NCBI GenBank assembly: GCA_046155895.1
Contig: JBJXFB010000152.1
Span: 1 to 13,395 of the forward strand
Length of the DNA: 13,395 bases
Source: DASYPQ01 sp046155895
GTDB lineage: Bacteria > Planctomycetota > UBA1135 > GCA-002686595
Direction: 5' to 3'
This document shows, piece by piece, positions 1 through 6,396 of this stretch. The notes beneath the pieces are model-generated. The model saw only the letters and a program-made list of their open reading frames with translations. It searched no databases and was not told the DNA's origin. Positions within the stretch are counted from its first letter, which is position 1, and each line of letters begins with the position of its first letter. The position numbers and the translations under genes are program-made.

Positions 1-1241
1 AGCAAGTTCGGCCGCCCGCCAGCCCTCTTCCGCTCCCGCTCGGCGAGCCACGCGCGCCACGCCGCCGGGCCGCCTCCGGGTTCCGAGGTCACCGCGATCC
101 AGCGCAGCGAAGGCACGAGGGCGCGTACCGAGTCCTCGGTGGCGGCCTCGACCCGCGGTGTCATCAGGTCGAGCGTCCGCTCGCGGTCCTCGGGCCGGAT
201 CCGGACCGCGATCTCGAGCGCGGACGCGCGATCGACCGTCGCCGACTGCGACACGAGCGCGAGGAGATCCTCCGGTGCGGCCGCGGGGAGATCGCGGACC
301 TCGCTCGCGAACGCGGTCTCCTCCGCGTCGGCGACCCGCAGGCGCATCACGGGCACCTCGCGGCCGCCCCCAGCGCTCCCGGCCTCCGCCGGGAGGATCC
401 GCGCCGAGCCGGAGCGCAGGTCGAGCTCGAACCGGATGCGCGAGGCGAGCTCGCCCGGCGCGGCGGACACGAAGAAGCGGGCCAGGGAGACCTCCGCGGG
501 CGCCTCGGGACCGATGTCGAGGCGCCGCAGGCTCTCGAAAGCGCGCGTCTCGACCGCGTCGCGCTCGACGCCGCTCCGGGAGACGACCGAGCGCGTCACG
601 AAGAGCGTCGCGGGGCCCGGATCGAGCAGCACCGTCTCCTGGAGATCGCTCTCGCCGACCAGGAAGAGCCGCGCGAAGCGCGCGCCTTCCGGCGCGTCGG
701 CGGGGAGGTCCTCGGCGGGCTCGAGGCGGCACTCCAGGCGCAGGCGGAGGCTCGCGACGACCGCGCGTCCGTCGAGGATGCGCCGGTAGGCGCGCACGAT
801 CTCGAGCACCTGCCCGCGAGGCTGGCGCAGCTCGATCCGGCGCAGGATCCCGGCCGCTTCGCGGTCGGCGCCCGACTCGACCGCCTGGGCGAGCGCCTGC
901 AGGGAAGGCAGGTAGGTCGGATCGAGGTCGAGGAGTCGCTCGAAGGCGCGCGCGACTTCGAGCGAGCGTCCGGTGAGGTCCTCGCCCGTGCGCGCGAGGA
1001 GGGCGTCGAGCACGCCGCGCGCCGCGAGGTGGTTCCCGGCGGAGATCAGGCCCTCGACGCGCTCGAGCTCGGGGAGGAAGCGCGGATCGACGCCCGCGAG
1101 ACTCGGCGCGAGGAGCACCGCGCCCGCCGACGAGCGCTCCTCCCCGGGGGCTTCCTGCCCCCGGTTCGCCGCGCAGCCGGTTCCCAGGCCGAGGAGGCAG
1201 GCGAACGCCAGCCCCCGCGCGACGATGCCCTGGCCGAACAC
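1..1241 (-). CDS. Putative lipoprotein, TPR-like N-terminal half, unknown function (partial, 3' end beyond window)
   Basis: I translated this frame by hand; it stays open for 413 codons to the window edge, so the C-terminus is missing. The chosen start is a GTG preceded at 6 nt by GAGG, 19 nt after the rpsA stop. The N-terminus (MFGQGIVARGLAFACLLGLG, then TGC) resembles a lipoprotein signal, with Cys23 as the candidate lipidated residue; the lipobox is imperfect (Gly at -3). Residues about 55-160 are helical and TPR-like, including 'AFERLLDLDPTYLPSLQALAQA'-type spacing. Residues about 160-300 look beta-rich, and about 330-413 are helical and charged. I do not recognise a named family. The close spacing to rpsA suggests co-transcription, but the product is probably an envelope protein unrelated to translation. 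The third-position GC bias and codon use match the other long genes here, supporting that it is coding. Confidence 0.72.
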   Translation of the reverse strand, partial: MFGQGIVARGLAFACLLGLGTGCAANRGQEAPGEERSSAGAVLLAPSLAGVDPRFLPELERVEGLISAGNHLAARGVLDALLARTGEDLTGRSLEVARAFERLLDLDPTYLPSLQALAQAVESGADREAAGILRRIELRQPRGQVLEIVRAYRRILDGRAVVASLRLRLECRLEPAEDLPADAPEGARFARLFLVGESDLQETVLLDPGPATLFVTRSVVSRSGVERDAVETRAFESLRRLDIGPEAPAEVSLARFFVSAAPGELASRIRFELDLRSGSARILPAEAGSAGGGREVPVMRLRVADAEETAFASEVRDLPAAAPEDLLALVSQSATVDRASALEIAVRIRPEDRERTLDLMTPRVEAATEDSVRALVPSLRWIAVTSEPGGGPAAWRAWLAERERKRAGGRPNL

Positions 1242-1247
1242 GGCGCG

Positions 1248-1251
1248 CCTC
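1248..1251 (-). promoter_or_regulatory. Ribosome binding site of the lipoprotein gene
   Basis: GAGG on the minus strand lies 6 nt before the GTG at 1241. This spacing is what decides the GTG start, since the frame itself stays open upstream into the rpsA 3' end. Confidence 0.45.
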
Positions 1252-1260
1252 GCGGCGGGA

Positions 1261-3039
1261 TCAGCTGTGCGTCTCCGCGTCCGCGGGGACCGGAGAACCG
1301 CCTTCGGCGTCCTTGCGCTCGCGCGGAGGAGCCCCTTCGCCTCGCGGTGCCTCCATGGGCGACGCCGGCGGCAGGTTGTCGTTCTCCTCGAAGTCGGAGT
1401 GCACGAACGAGAGTCCGATCTTGCGCTCGTCGGTGTCGACGCGGATGACCCGCACCTCGACCTTCATGCCCGGGCGCACGACGTCCTCGACGTTCGAGAT
1501 CTTCCCGCCGTCGGAGAGCTCGGAGATGTGCAGGAGGCCTTCCAGGTCCTCCTCGAGCTTCACGAAGGCCCCGAAGTTCGTGATCTTCGTCACGTAGCCC
1601 GAGAGCAGGTCCCCGACGTGGTAATTGAGGGGGATCTTCTCGTGCCACGGATCGGGCGAGAGCTGCTTCTTGCCCAAGGCGATCCGCTTCTTCTCCTTGT
1701 CGACGGTGAGGACGACGCACTGCAGGCGGTCGCCCTTCTTCACCATCTCGGAGGGGTGCGCGATCTTCTTCGTCCAGCTCATGTCGGAGACGTGCAGGAG
1801 GCCGTCGATGCCTTCCTCGATCTCCACGAACGCGCCGTAGGAGGTCAGGTTGCGCACCGTGCCCTCGATGACGGTGCCGAGCGGGTAGTGCTCCTCCACC
1901 ATGTCCCAGGGGTTCGTCTCGGCCTGCTTCATGCCGAGCGAGATCTCCTGCTTCTGGTGGTCGTACTCGAGCACGACGACGTTGACCTTGTCGCCGGTCT
2001 TCACGAGCTCGCTCGGGTGGTTGATGCGCTTCGTCCAGCTCATCTCGGAGATGTGGACGAGGCCTTCGATGCCGTCCTCGAGCTTCACGAACGCGCCGTA
2101 GGTCATGATGTTCACGACCTCGCCGGCGACCTTCGTGCCGACCGGGTACCGGCTCTCGATGCCGTCCCAGGGGCTCGCCGTGCGCTGCTTCAGGCCGAGC
2201 GCGATCCGCTCGCGGTCCTGGTCGACGCGCAGGACGACGACCTCGATCTCCTGGTCGATCTTGACCATCTCGCTCGGATGGTTGATGCGGCCCCAGGACA
2301 TGTCGGTGATGTGCAGCAGGCCGTCGATGCCACCGAGATCGACGAACACGCCGAAGTCGGCGATGTTCTTGACCATGCCCTTGCGGACCTGGCCCTCCTG
2401 GATGTCGGAGAGCAGGCTCTCCTTCTGCTTCTGGCGCTCCTCCTCGAGGAGCTTGCGGCGGCTGACGACGATGTTCATCCGCTCGGGGTCGATCTTGATG
2501 ATCCGCGCGCGGACGGGCTCGTTCAGGAAGTCCGAGATGTCGTGCGTGCGGCGCAGGTTGACCTGGGAGGCCGGGAGGAAGACGTTGACGCCCTCGACGT
2601 CGACGAGGAGGCCGCCCTTGATCTTGCGCTGGACGATGCCCTGGATCTCGTCGCCTTCCTTGTACTTCGCCACCACGAACTCCCACGCGCGCATGCGGTC
2701 CGCGCGGCGCTTGGAGATCATGGCCGTGTCGTTGTCGTCGAGGCCCTCGTAGAAGACCGGGAACACGTCGCCCGGCTGCGGGAGCTTCTCGCCGAATTCG
2801 GCGATGGGGATCTGGCCCTCGGACTTGCCGCCGACTTCCATGACGACGGTGCCGGTGCGCTCGTCGATCCAGTCGACCTTGGCCTGGACGACCGTGCCCG
2901 GCTTCAGATCCTTGACCGAGTCGGTGACCTTGGTGGAGAGCTGGGAGTCGGAGAGACCGCCGAGGGCGGTTTGGATCCGCTTCTCGAGCTCGGTGGGGTC
3001 GAGCTCGTATTGCCGGATGCGGTTGATGGCCAGGGCCAT
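1261..3039 (-). CDS. rpsA: 30S ribosomal protein S1
   Basis: 592 residues. S1 binds mRNA on the 30S subunit and promotes initiation on structured or SD-poor messages. Six S1 (OB-fold) repeats are visible at about residues 45-110, 126-196, 214-284, 299-371, 386-458 and 473-545. Repeats 3-6 carry the hallmark pattern 'YGAFV.L..G.EGLVHISEMSW' followed by 'HPSE.VK.GD...V.VL..D....I.LG.KQ'. A Pro/Glu-rich, probably disordered tail covers 550-592. Six repeats is the arrangement of long S1 proteins such as that of E. coli. The open frame extends far upstream, but the start is taken as the ATG giving MALAINRIRQYELD, because homology begins there and the upstream part overlaps the next gene. No clear SD precedes it. 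It follows cmk and plsC on the same strand, the usual neighbourhood, but with the FG-GAP gene in between. Confidence 0.97.
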   Translation of the reverse strand: MALAINRIRQYELDPTELEKRIQTALGGLSDSQLSTKVTDSVKDLKPGTVVQAKVDWIDERTGTVVMEVGGKSEGQIPIAEFGEKLPQPGDVFPVFYEGLDDNDTAMISKRRADRMRAWEFVVAKYKEGDEIQGIVQRKIKGGLLVDVEGVNVFLPASQVNLRRTHDISDFLNEPVRARIIKIDPERMNIVVSRRKLLEEERQKQKESLLSDIQEGQVRKGMVKNIADFGVFVDLGGIDGLLHITDMSWGRINHPSEMVKIDQEIEVVVLRVDQDRERIALGLKQRTASPWDGIESRYPVGTKVAGEVVNIMTYGAFVKLEDGIEGLVHISEMSWTKRINHPSELVKTGDKVNVVVLEYDHQKQEISLGMKQAETNPWDMVEEHYPLGTVIEGTVRNLTSYGAFVEIEEGIDGLLHVSDMSWTKKIAHPSEMVKKGDRLQCVVLTVDKEKKRIALGKKQLSPDPWHEKIPLNYHVGDLLSGYVTKITNFGAFVKLEEDLEGLLHISELSDGGKISNVEDVVRPGMKVEVRVIRVDTDERKIGLSFVHSDFEENDNLPPASPMEAPRGEGAPPRERKDAEGGSPVPADAETHS

Positions 3040-3074
3040 AGGGAACGATTCGTCTAAGGGTTGAGGGCGTCGAA

Positions 3075-3122
3075 CGCGGCACCGTGCCGCGCCCGGAGGG
3101 CTCCCGCGGGACCGGGGTCCCG
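3075..3122 (-). promoter_or_regulatory. Three consecutive hairpins in the rpsA leader
   Basis: Three inverted repeats lie head to tail 36-83 nt before the rpsA ATG: CGCGGCAC/GTGCCGCG around a single central base (3075-3091), GCCC-GGA-GGGC (3091-3101), and CGGGACC-GG-GGTCCCG (3107-3122). TCCCGCGGGA (3102-3111) is a further perfect palindrome that could compete with the third. The rpsA start has no convincing SD. In gammaproteobacteria a leader of three hairpins lacking a canonical SD mediates autogenous control by S1; a similar role here is inference. GC-rich DNA produces inverted repeats easily, so confidence is limited. Confidence 0.4.
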
Positions 3123-3136
3123 TGGAAAAGCGCGGC

Positions 3137-3166
3137 AGTCTAGCTGTTCCGGAACTCGGGCTGCAA
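3137..3166 (-). promoter_or_regulatory. Weak sigma70-like promoter candidate for rpsA
   Basis: On the minus strand TTGCAG (3161-3166) and TAGACT (3137-3142) are separated by 18 nt, matching 3/6 and 4/6 of the sigma70 consensus. It lies in the only intergenic space upstream of rpsA. It overlaps the hairpin at 3158-3170, so both cannot be read at face value. Confidence 0.2.
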
Positions 3167-3170
3167 GCCC
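3158..3170 (-). terminator. Short hairpin downstream of the FG-GAP gene
   Basis: GGGCT-TGC-AGCCC forms a 5-bp stem 28 nt after the stop of the FG-GAP gene. There is no T-tract after it, so an intrinsic terminator is not established. It may simply be part of the rpsA upstream region. Confidence 0.2.
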
Positions 3171-3197
3171 TCGGTCCGCGGGACAGGCGTGAAACCC

Positions 3198-4844
3198 CTA
3201 GGGTCCGAACTCCACGCTGACGCCGTTCGAGAAGTTGGTGCCCCCACCACACGGCCCTTGGTTGTCCCGGTACCAGAACTGGAAGTTCCAGATCTGGCCG
3301 GATTGGATGCGGCCGAGGGGTGGGAAGAGCTGGCTGCGGAGGACGAGCCCGGGACCGCGCACCACACGGCCGATCGAGTCGGCGGCGGCGCCACCGTAGC
3401 GGTAGATCGCGGTCGGTTGCTGTTGGCCGACCACGCGAATGCCGTCGAAGACGGGTACGGTGACTTGGGCTGGGCCCATGAAGAGGAGCGTCAGCTTGTT
3501 CGGCGGGCAGTGAGTCACTTCGAGGCGCAGGTCGTCCGTCGCGACGCTGCCGGAGCCGCACGCGGCCATCACGGCGCCCAGCCCGGTGGAATTGCGGCAG
3601 CCGCCGTGCGTGTCCTTGTTGTTGCAGGGGGCGGCGGTCGGGCAGGAGCCGTATTGCGTCGAGGTCGGGGCCAGCTCGAAGAAGTAGGCCGATTCGTCGA
3701 AGGTGCCGAGCAGAACCGTCTGATCGTCGAGGGCGGTATCCATGCCAAGGAGGTAGGTCCCGTCCTCCGCCAGAAGCTTGCCCGCCTGGATCCAGCTCGA
3801 ACCGTTCCACCGAAACTCGTAGGCGGAACCTCTGGAGTTGCCGTTGTGGTCGTCAGCGTACGAACTGACGATGAAGTGGTCCGCGGCGAGTGCGAGGCGG
3901 AGGCCGAGCAAGTCGTACGACTCGGCATCGATCGCGAGAATCTCCTGGGTCTGGGGCCAATCCGAACCGGACTCGACAAAGGCGTAGACGGCGCCGGCCT
4001 GGGTCAACCCCCCGTGGTTGTGCGCTTGGGCTCCTACCAGTGCGCGCGATCCGCGGATCGCGACCGAAGTCCCGAAGGAGCTAGCCGAGTGTGGGTCGCT
4101 CGCCACCATCATCTCGTTTTGATACCAGATGGATGGGATTGAGAGGCTCTTCTTGAAGATGTACGCCGCACCTTCTTGGTAGCCCGAGCCAGGCACAGAA
4201 GGGGCGCCAACGATCGCCTGATCGCCGTCGAGAGCCACGGACAGGCCGAAGCCCGAGAGAGGCCCGGCGCCGCTTCCGAACAACACTCCCGCCTGTACCC
4301 ACGAACCTCCGATCCGATCGAACACGTAGGCCTTGCCGGGACCAGGGGCACCTAGGAGGATGCGGTCGGTCCCCATGGCGACCGCGAAACCCATGTGGTC
4401 TTCGTAGCCCGAATTCGAGGCGACGAGCTTCGCGGTCTGGGTCCAAGTGCCCGAGATGAGCTCGAAGACATACGCGGAGCCTCTGGGGTTGAGGTCTATG
4501 GGTTTGTCGCCCGGTGCCCCGACCACCAACACGTTCCCGACGAGTGCGATCGATCTACCGAATTCACTCCCCAGGTCCACGTCGCTCACGGTGAGCTTCT
4601 GGAACTCGACCCATACGCCCCCGACGCGCTGAAAAATGTAGACCGCTCCGGAGTATTGAACCGCGCCGGACGCAGATGGGGACGAGACGGCAGCCCAGTC
4701 CCCGTCCACCGCGGCACTCAATCCGAAGTGGTCGTTCATCTGGCCATCCGAGGCGACGACCTTCTGGATCTGACACTGCGCGTGGACCTCGGTCATCGAG
4801 AGAGATGCCGCGAGGAGAAACACGATGATCTTCGTCACGTTCAT
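3198..4844 (-). CDS. Exported FG-GAP repeat beta-propeller protein with C-terminal Cys-rich domain
   Basis: 548 residues. MNVTKIIVFLLAASLSMTEVHA is a clear Sec signal peptide with cleavage expected after VHA (residue 22). Seven FG-GAP blades follow, centred at residues 40-55, 95-112, 151-168, 199-215, 257-273, 313-330 and 366-382 (for example 'FGLSVALDGDQAIVGAP'), each followed by 'G.AYVF....G.W.Q...L'. This count fits one integrin-like seven-bladed propeller. Residues about 400-548 form a separate domain with paired cysteines and the ending 'WYRDNQGPCGGGTNFSNGVSV', which I recall as common at the C-terminus of secreted planctomycete proteins. The function is unknown, most likely extracellular or cell-surface binding; no catalytic motif is seen. 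Hand-counted 60-base lines within it range from about 53 to 68% GC, lower than neighbouring cmk (one line about 83%). No good SD is seen. It splits the cmk-plsC-rpsA cluster. Confidence 0.9.
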   Translation of the reverse strand: MNVTKIIVFLLAASLSMTEVHAQCQIQKVVASDGQMNDHFGLSAAVDGDWAAVSSPSASGAVQYSGAVYIFQRVGGVWVEFQKLTVSDVDLGSEFGRSIALVGNVLVVGAPGDKPIDLNPRGSAYVFELISGTWTQTAKLVASNSGYEDHMGFAVAMGTDRILLGAPGPGKAYVFDRIGGSWVQAGVLFGSGAGPLSGFGLSVALDGDQAIVGAPSVPGSGYQEGAAYIFKKSLSIPSIWYQNEMMVASDPHSASSFGTSVAIRGSRALVGAQAHNHGGLTQAGAVYAFVESGSDWPQTQEILAIDAESYDLLGLRLALAADHFIVSSYADDHNGNSRGSAYEFRWNGSSWIQAGKLLAEDGTYLLGMDTALDDQTVLLGTFDESAYFFELAPTSTQYGSCPTAAPCNNKDTHGGCRNSTGLGAVMAACGSGSVATDDLRLEVTHCPPNKLTLLFMGPAQVTVPVFDGIRVVGQQQPTAIYRYGGAAADSIGRVVRGPGLVLRSQLFPPLGRIQSGQIWNFQFWYRDNQGPCGGGTNFSNGVSVEFGP

Positions 4845-4940
4845 GATCGTCGCAGTCTGCGCGAGCGGTCGCGTCGAGAAGAGCGGTGTGGAAGGCGCAG
4901 GACCTCCGGGTCAGGAGAAGGCATTGATGCGAGCTTCAGC

Positions 4941-4952
4941 CGACTCGAGTCG
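4941..4952. promoter_or_regulatory. 12-bp perfect palindrome in the plsC/FG-GAP intergenic region
   Basis: CGACTCGAGTCG sits about 97 bp before the FG-GAP start, inside a 224-bp gap (4845-5068). Nothing else convincing is seen in that gap: no clear -35/-10 pair, and a GGAAGGAG motif there is not followed by a start codon. An operator role is possible but unsupported; a chance palindrome of this length in GC-rich DNA is quite possible. Confidence 0.2.
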
Positions 4953-5068
4953 CCTGCGATGCTACTCCTTCCGCCGCAGTGCCACAGGAATCCTGGGCGA
5001 GCCCTTGATTCACCGCATTCGGAGGCCCTTCACGCGCCCCAGGGCAGGATTCTGCGCTCCGCCTCGAG

Positions 5069-5743
5069 TCAGGGCGCCGGCGGCACGGATCCGTAGGTTC
5101 CGTCGCCCATCAGCGTCCGGACGGCGGCCTCCAGGCGGTCGCGGGCGTCCTCCAGATTCGGGTCGATCGGAGGTCCGAAGCGCACGCCGATCCGCCGCGG
5201 CAAGGGGAAGGACCGTCCCTTGGGCCAGGCCTGGTAGGCGCCGCGGATCCCCGCCGGCACCATTTTCACGCCCGCCATCCGCGCGGCCATCACGGCCCCG
5301 CCCTTGAAGTTCGCCACGTTCCCCGTGAGCGTTCGCGTCCCCTCGGGGTAGATCGCGACGATTCCCCCCGCCTTCATGCTCTCCGACATCGCTCGGATCG
5401 CCGCGCGGTCGCTCGTTCCGCGCCGGACCAGGATCGCGCCGCAGCGGCGCATGACGAAGGCGAGCCAGGCCCAGTCCGCGAGCGTGTCGCGCGCGACGAA
5501 CGTGACGTGCCGCGGGACCGCCGCGCCGATCACCAGGATGTCGAGGTAGGACTGGTGGTTCGCGCAGATCATCGCCCCGCCTTCCTTCGGGACGTTCTCG
5601 AGGCCCTCGACGCGCATGCGGAAGAACGTCAGGCAGCACAAACGGTCGAGAAAGCGGAGGAACCGATAGAAGGGGGTCGCTCCCCCCGCTCGGGGCACCT
5701 CGACCGCAGGAGGCGGGGCCGGTTTCGCCTCGACCGTGCTCAC
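5069..5743 (-). CDS. plsC: 1-acyl-sn-glycerol-3-phosphate acyltransferase (LPLAT family)
   Basis: 224 residues. The enzyme transfers an acyl chain to lysophosphatidic acid to make phosphatidic acid at the inner membrane face. All four LPLAT motifs are visible: motif I NHQSYLD (His63 and Asp68, catalytic HX4D), motif II GAILVRRG (102-109), motif III YPEGTR (132-137, phosphate binding) and motif IV VPAGIRG (162-168). Length fits the short PlsC type. A Pro/Ala-rich N-terminal 20 residues precede a hydrophobic stretch at about 26-42. The start is a GTG whose GTGA overlaps the cmk stop by 4 nt, indicating translational coupling. The substrate acyl donor cannot be told from sequence. cmk-plsC-rpsA adjacency is a well-known bacterial arrangement. 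Confidence 0.94.
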   Translation of the reverse strand: MSTVEAKPAPPPAVEVPRAGGATPFYRFLRFLDRLCCLTFFRMRVEGLENVPKEGGAMICANHQSYLDILVIGAAVPRHVTFVARDTLADWAWLAFVMRRCGAILVRRGTSDRAAIRAMSESMKAGGIVAIYPEGTRTLTGNVANFKGGAVMAARMAGVKMVPAGIRGAYQAWPKGRSFPLPRRIGVRFGPPIDPNLEDARDRLEAAVRTLMGDGTYGSVPPAP

Positions 5744-6396
5744 GCGCGGGCCCTCCCCGCGGAATGGACGCGCGCGAGGATCGCCGCCGTCGCGGCGGAA
5801 GCGTCGAGGTGGTCCGTGTCGAGCAGGACGGCGTCCGCCGCGCGGACGAGTGGCGAATCCTGACGCGTGCTGTCCGCTCGATCCCGACGGCGAATCTCGT
5901 CGAGGATCGCCCCGACCTTCTCCGGCGTTCCGAGTTCCTCCGCCCTCCGCCGCGCTCGCACCTCGGGGCTCGCGGTGAGGAAGAACTTGTGGTCGGCGTC
6001 GGGGAAGACCACCGTGCCGATGTCACGGCCCTCGGCGACGACGCCGCGGCCGGACGAGGCGCGCGCGCGCTGCAGCGGCACGATCGCGGCGCGGACGCCC
6101 GGGTGCGCGGAGACGGCGGATACGGCGCGCGTGACGGACGCGCTTCGTATGGCAGGCTCGCCCGGACTCCCGTCGATCAGGATCCGGCCGTGGGCGTCGA
6201 ACGAGATCGTCAACGCTCGCGCGATGCGCGAGCACCCCTCGGCGTCGCCGGGGTCGATCTTCGACTCCAAGGCGCGCCAGGCGACCGCCCGGTACATCGC
6301 GCCCGTGTCGAGGAACTCGAGCGACAGCGCCGACGCGACCGCGCGCGCGACCGTGCTCTTCCCCGCTCCGGCGGGTCCGTCGATGGCGATGATCAC
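5740..6396 (-). CDS. cmk: (d)CMP kinase (cytidylate kinase)
   Basis: 218 residues, normal for bacterial Cmk. It phosphorylates CMP and dCMP to the diphosphates with ATP in the cytosol. The P-loop GPAGAGKST lies at residues 7-15, followed by 'LDTGAMYRAVAW' (29-40). The CMP-binding region shows 'VVAEGRDIGTVVFPDA' (119-134), and the LID-like stretch shows the Arg-rich 'RRRDRADSTR' (169-178). The start is the GTG giving (M)IIAIDGPAGAGK, because the P-loop must sit close to the N-terminus and this GTG overlaps the preceding stop in a GTGA. It is therefore coupled at both ends: to the membrane/spermidine-synthase-like gene upstream and to plsC downstream. Confidence 0.96.
   Translation of the reverse strand: MIIAIDGPAGAGKSTVARAVASALSLEFLDTGAMYRAVAWRALESKIDPGDAEGCSRIARALTISFDAHGRILIDGSPGEPAIRSASVTRAVSAVSAHPGVRAAIVPLQRARASSGRGVVAEGRDIGTVVFPDADHKFFLTASPEVRARRRAEELGTPEKVGAILDEIRRRDRADSTRQDSPLVRAADAVLLDTDHLDASAATAAILARVHSAGRARA

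Noticed and set aside
139..976. Two overlapping plus-strand frames over the left-edge lipoprotein gene
   Set aside because: They are Arg/Ser/Ala-rich low-complexity translations opposite a minus-strand frame with normal protein composition and a lipoprotein-like start.
973..3057. Long plus-strand open frame (694 codons) antisense to rpsA
   Set aside because: It mirrors the rpsA codons, is rich in repeated Leu/Asp/Val runs, and has no recognisable domain. Long antisense frames are expected in GC-rich genes with strong third-position bias.
4960..4980. GGAAGGAG on the minus strand as a ribosome binding site for an earlier FG-GAP start
   Set aside because: No ATG, GTG or TTG follows at usable distance in frame with the gene, and the downstream ATG already begins a good signal peptide.
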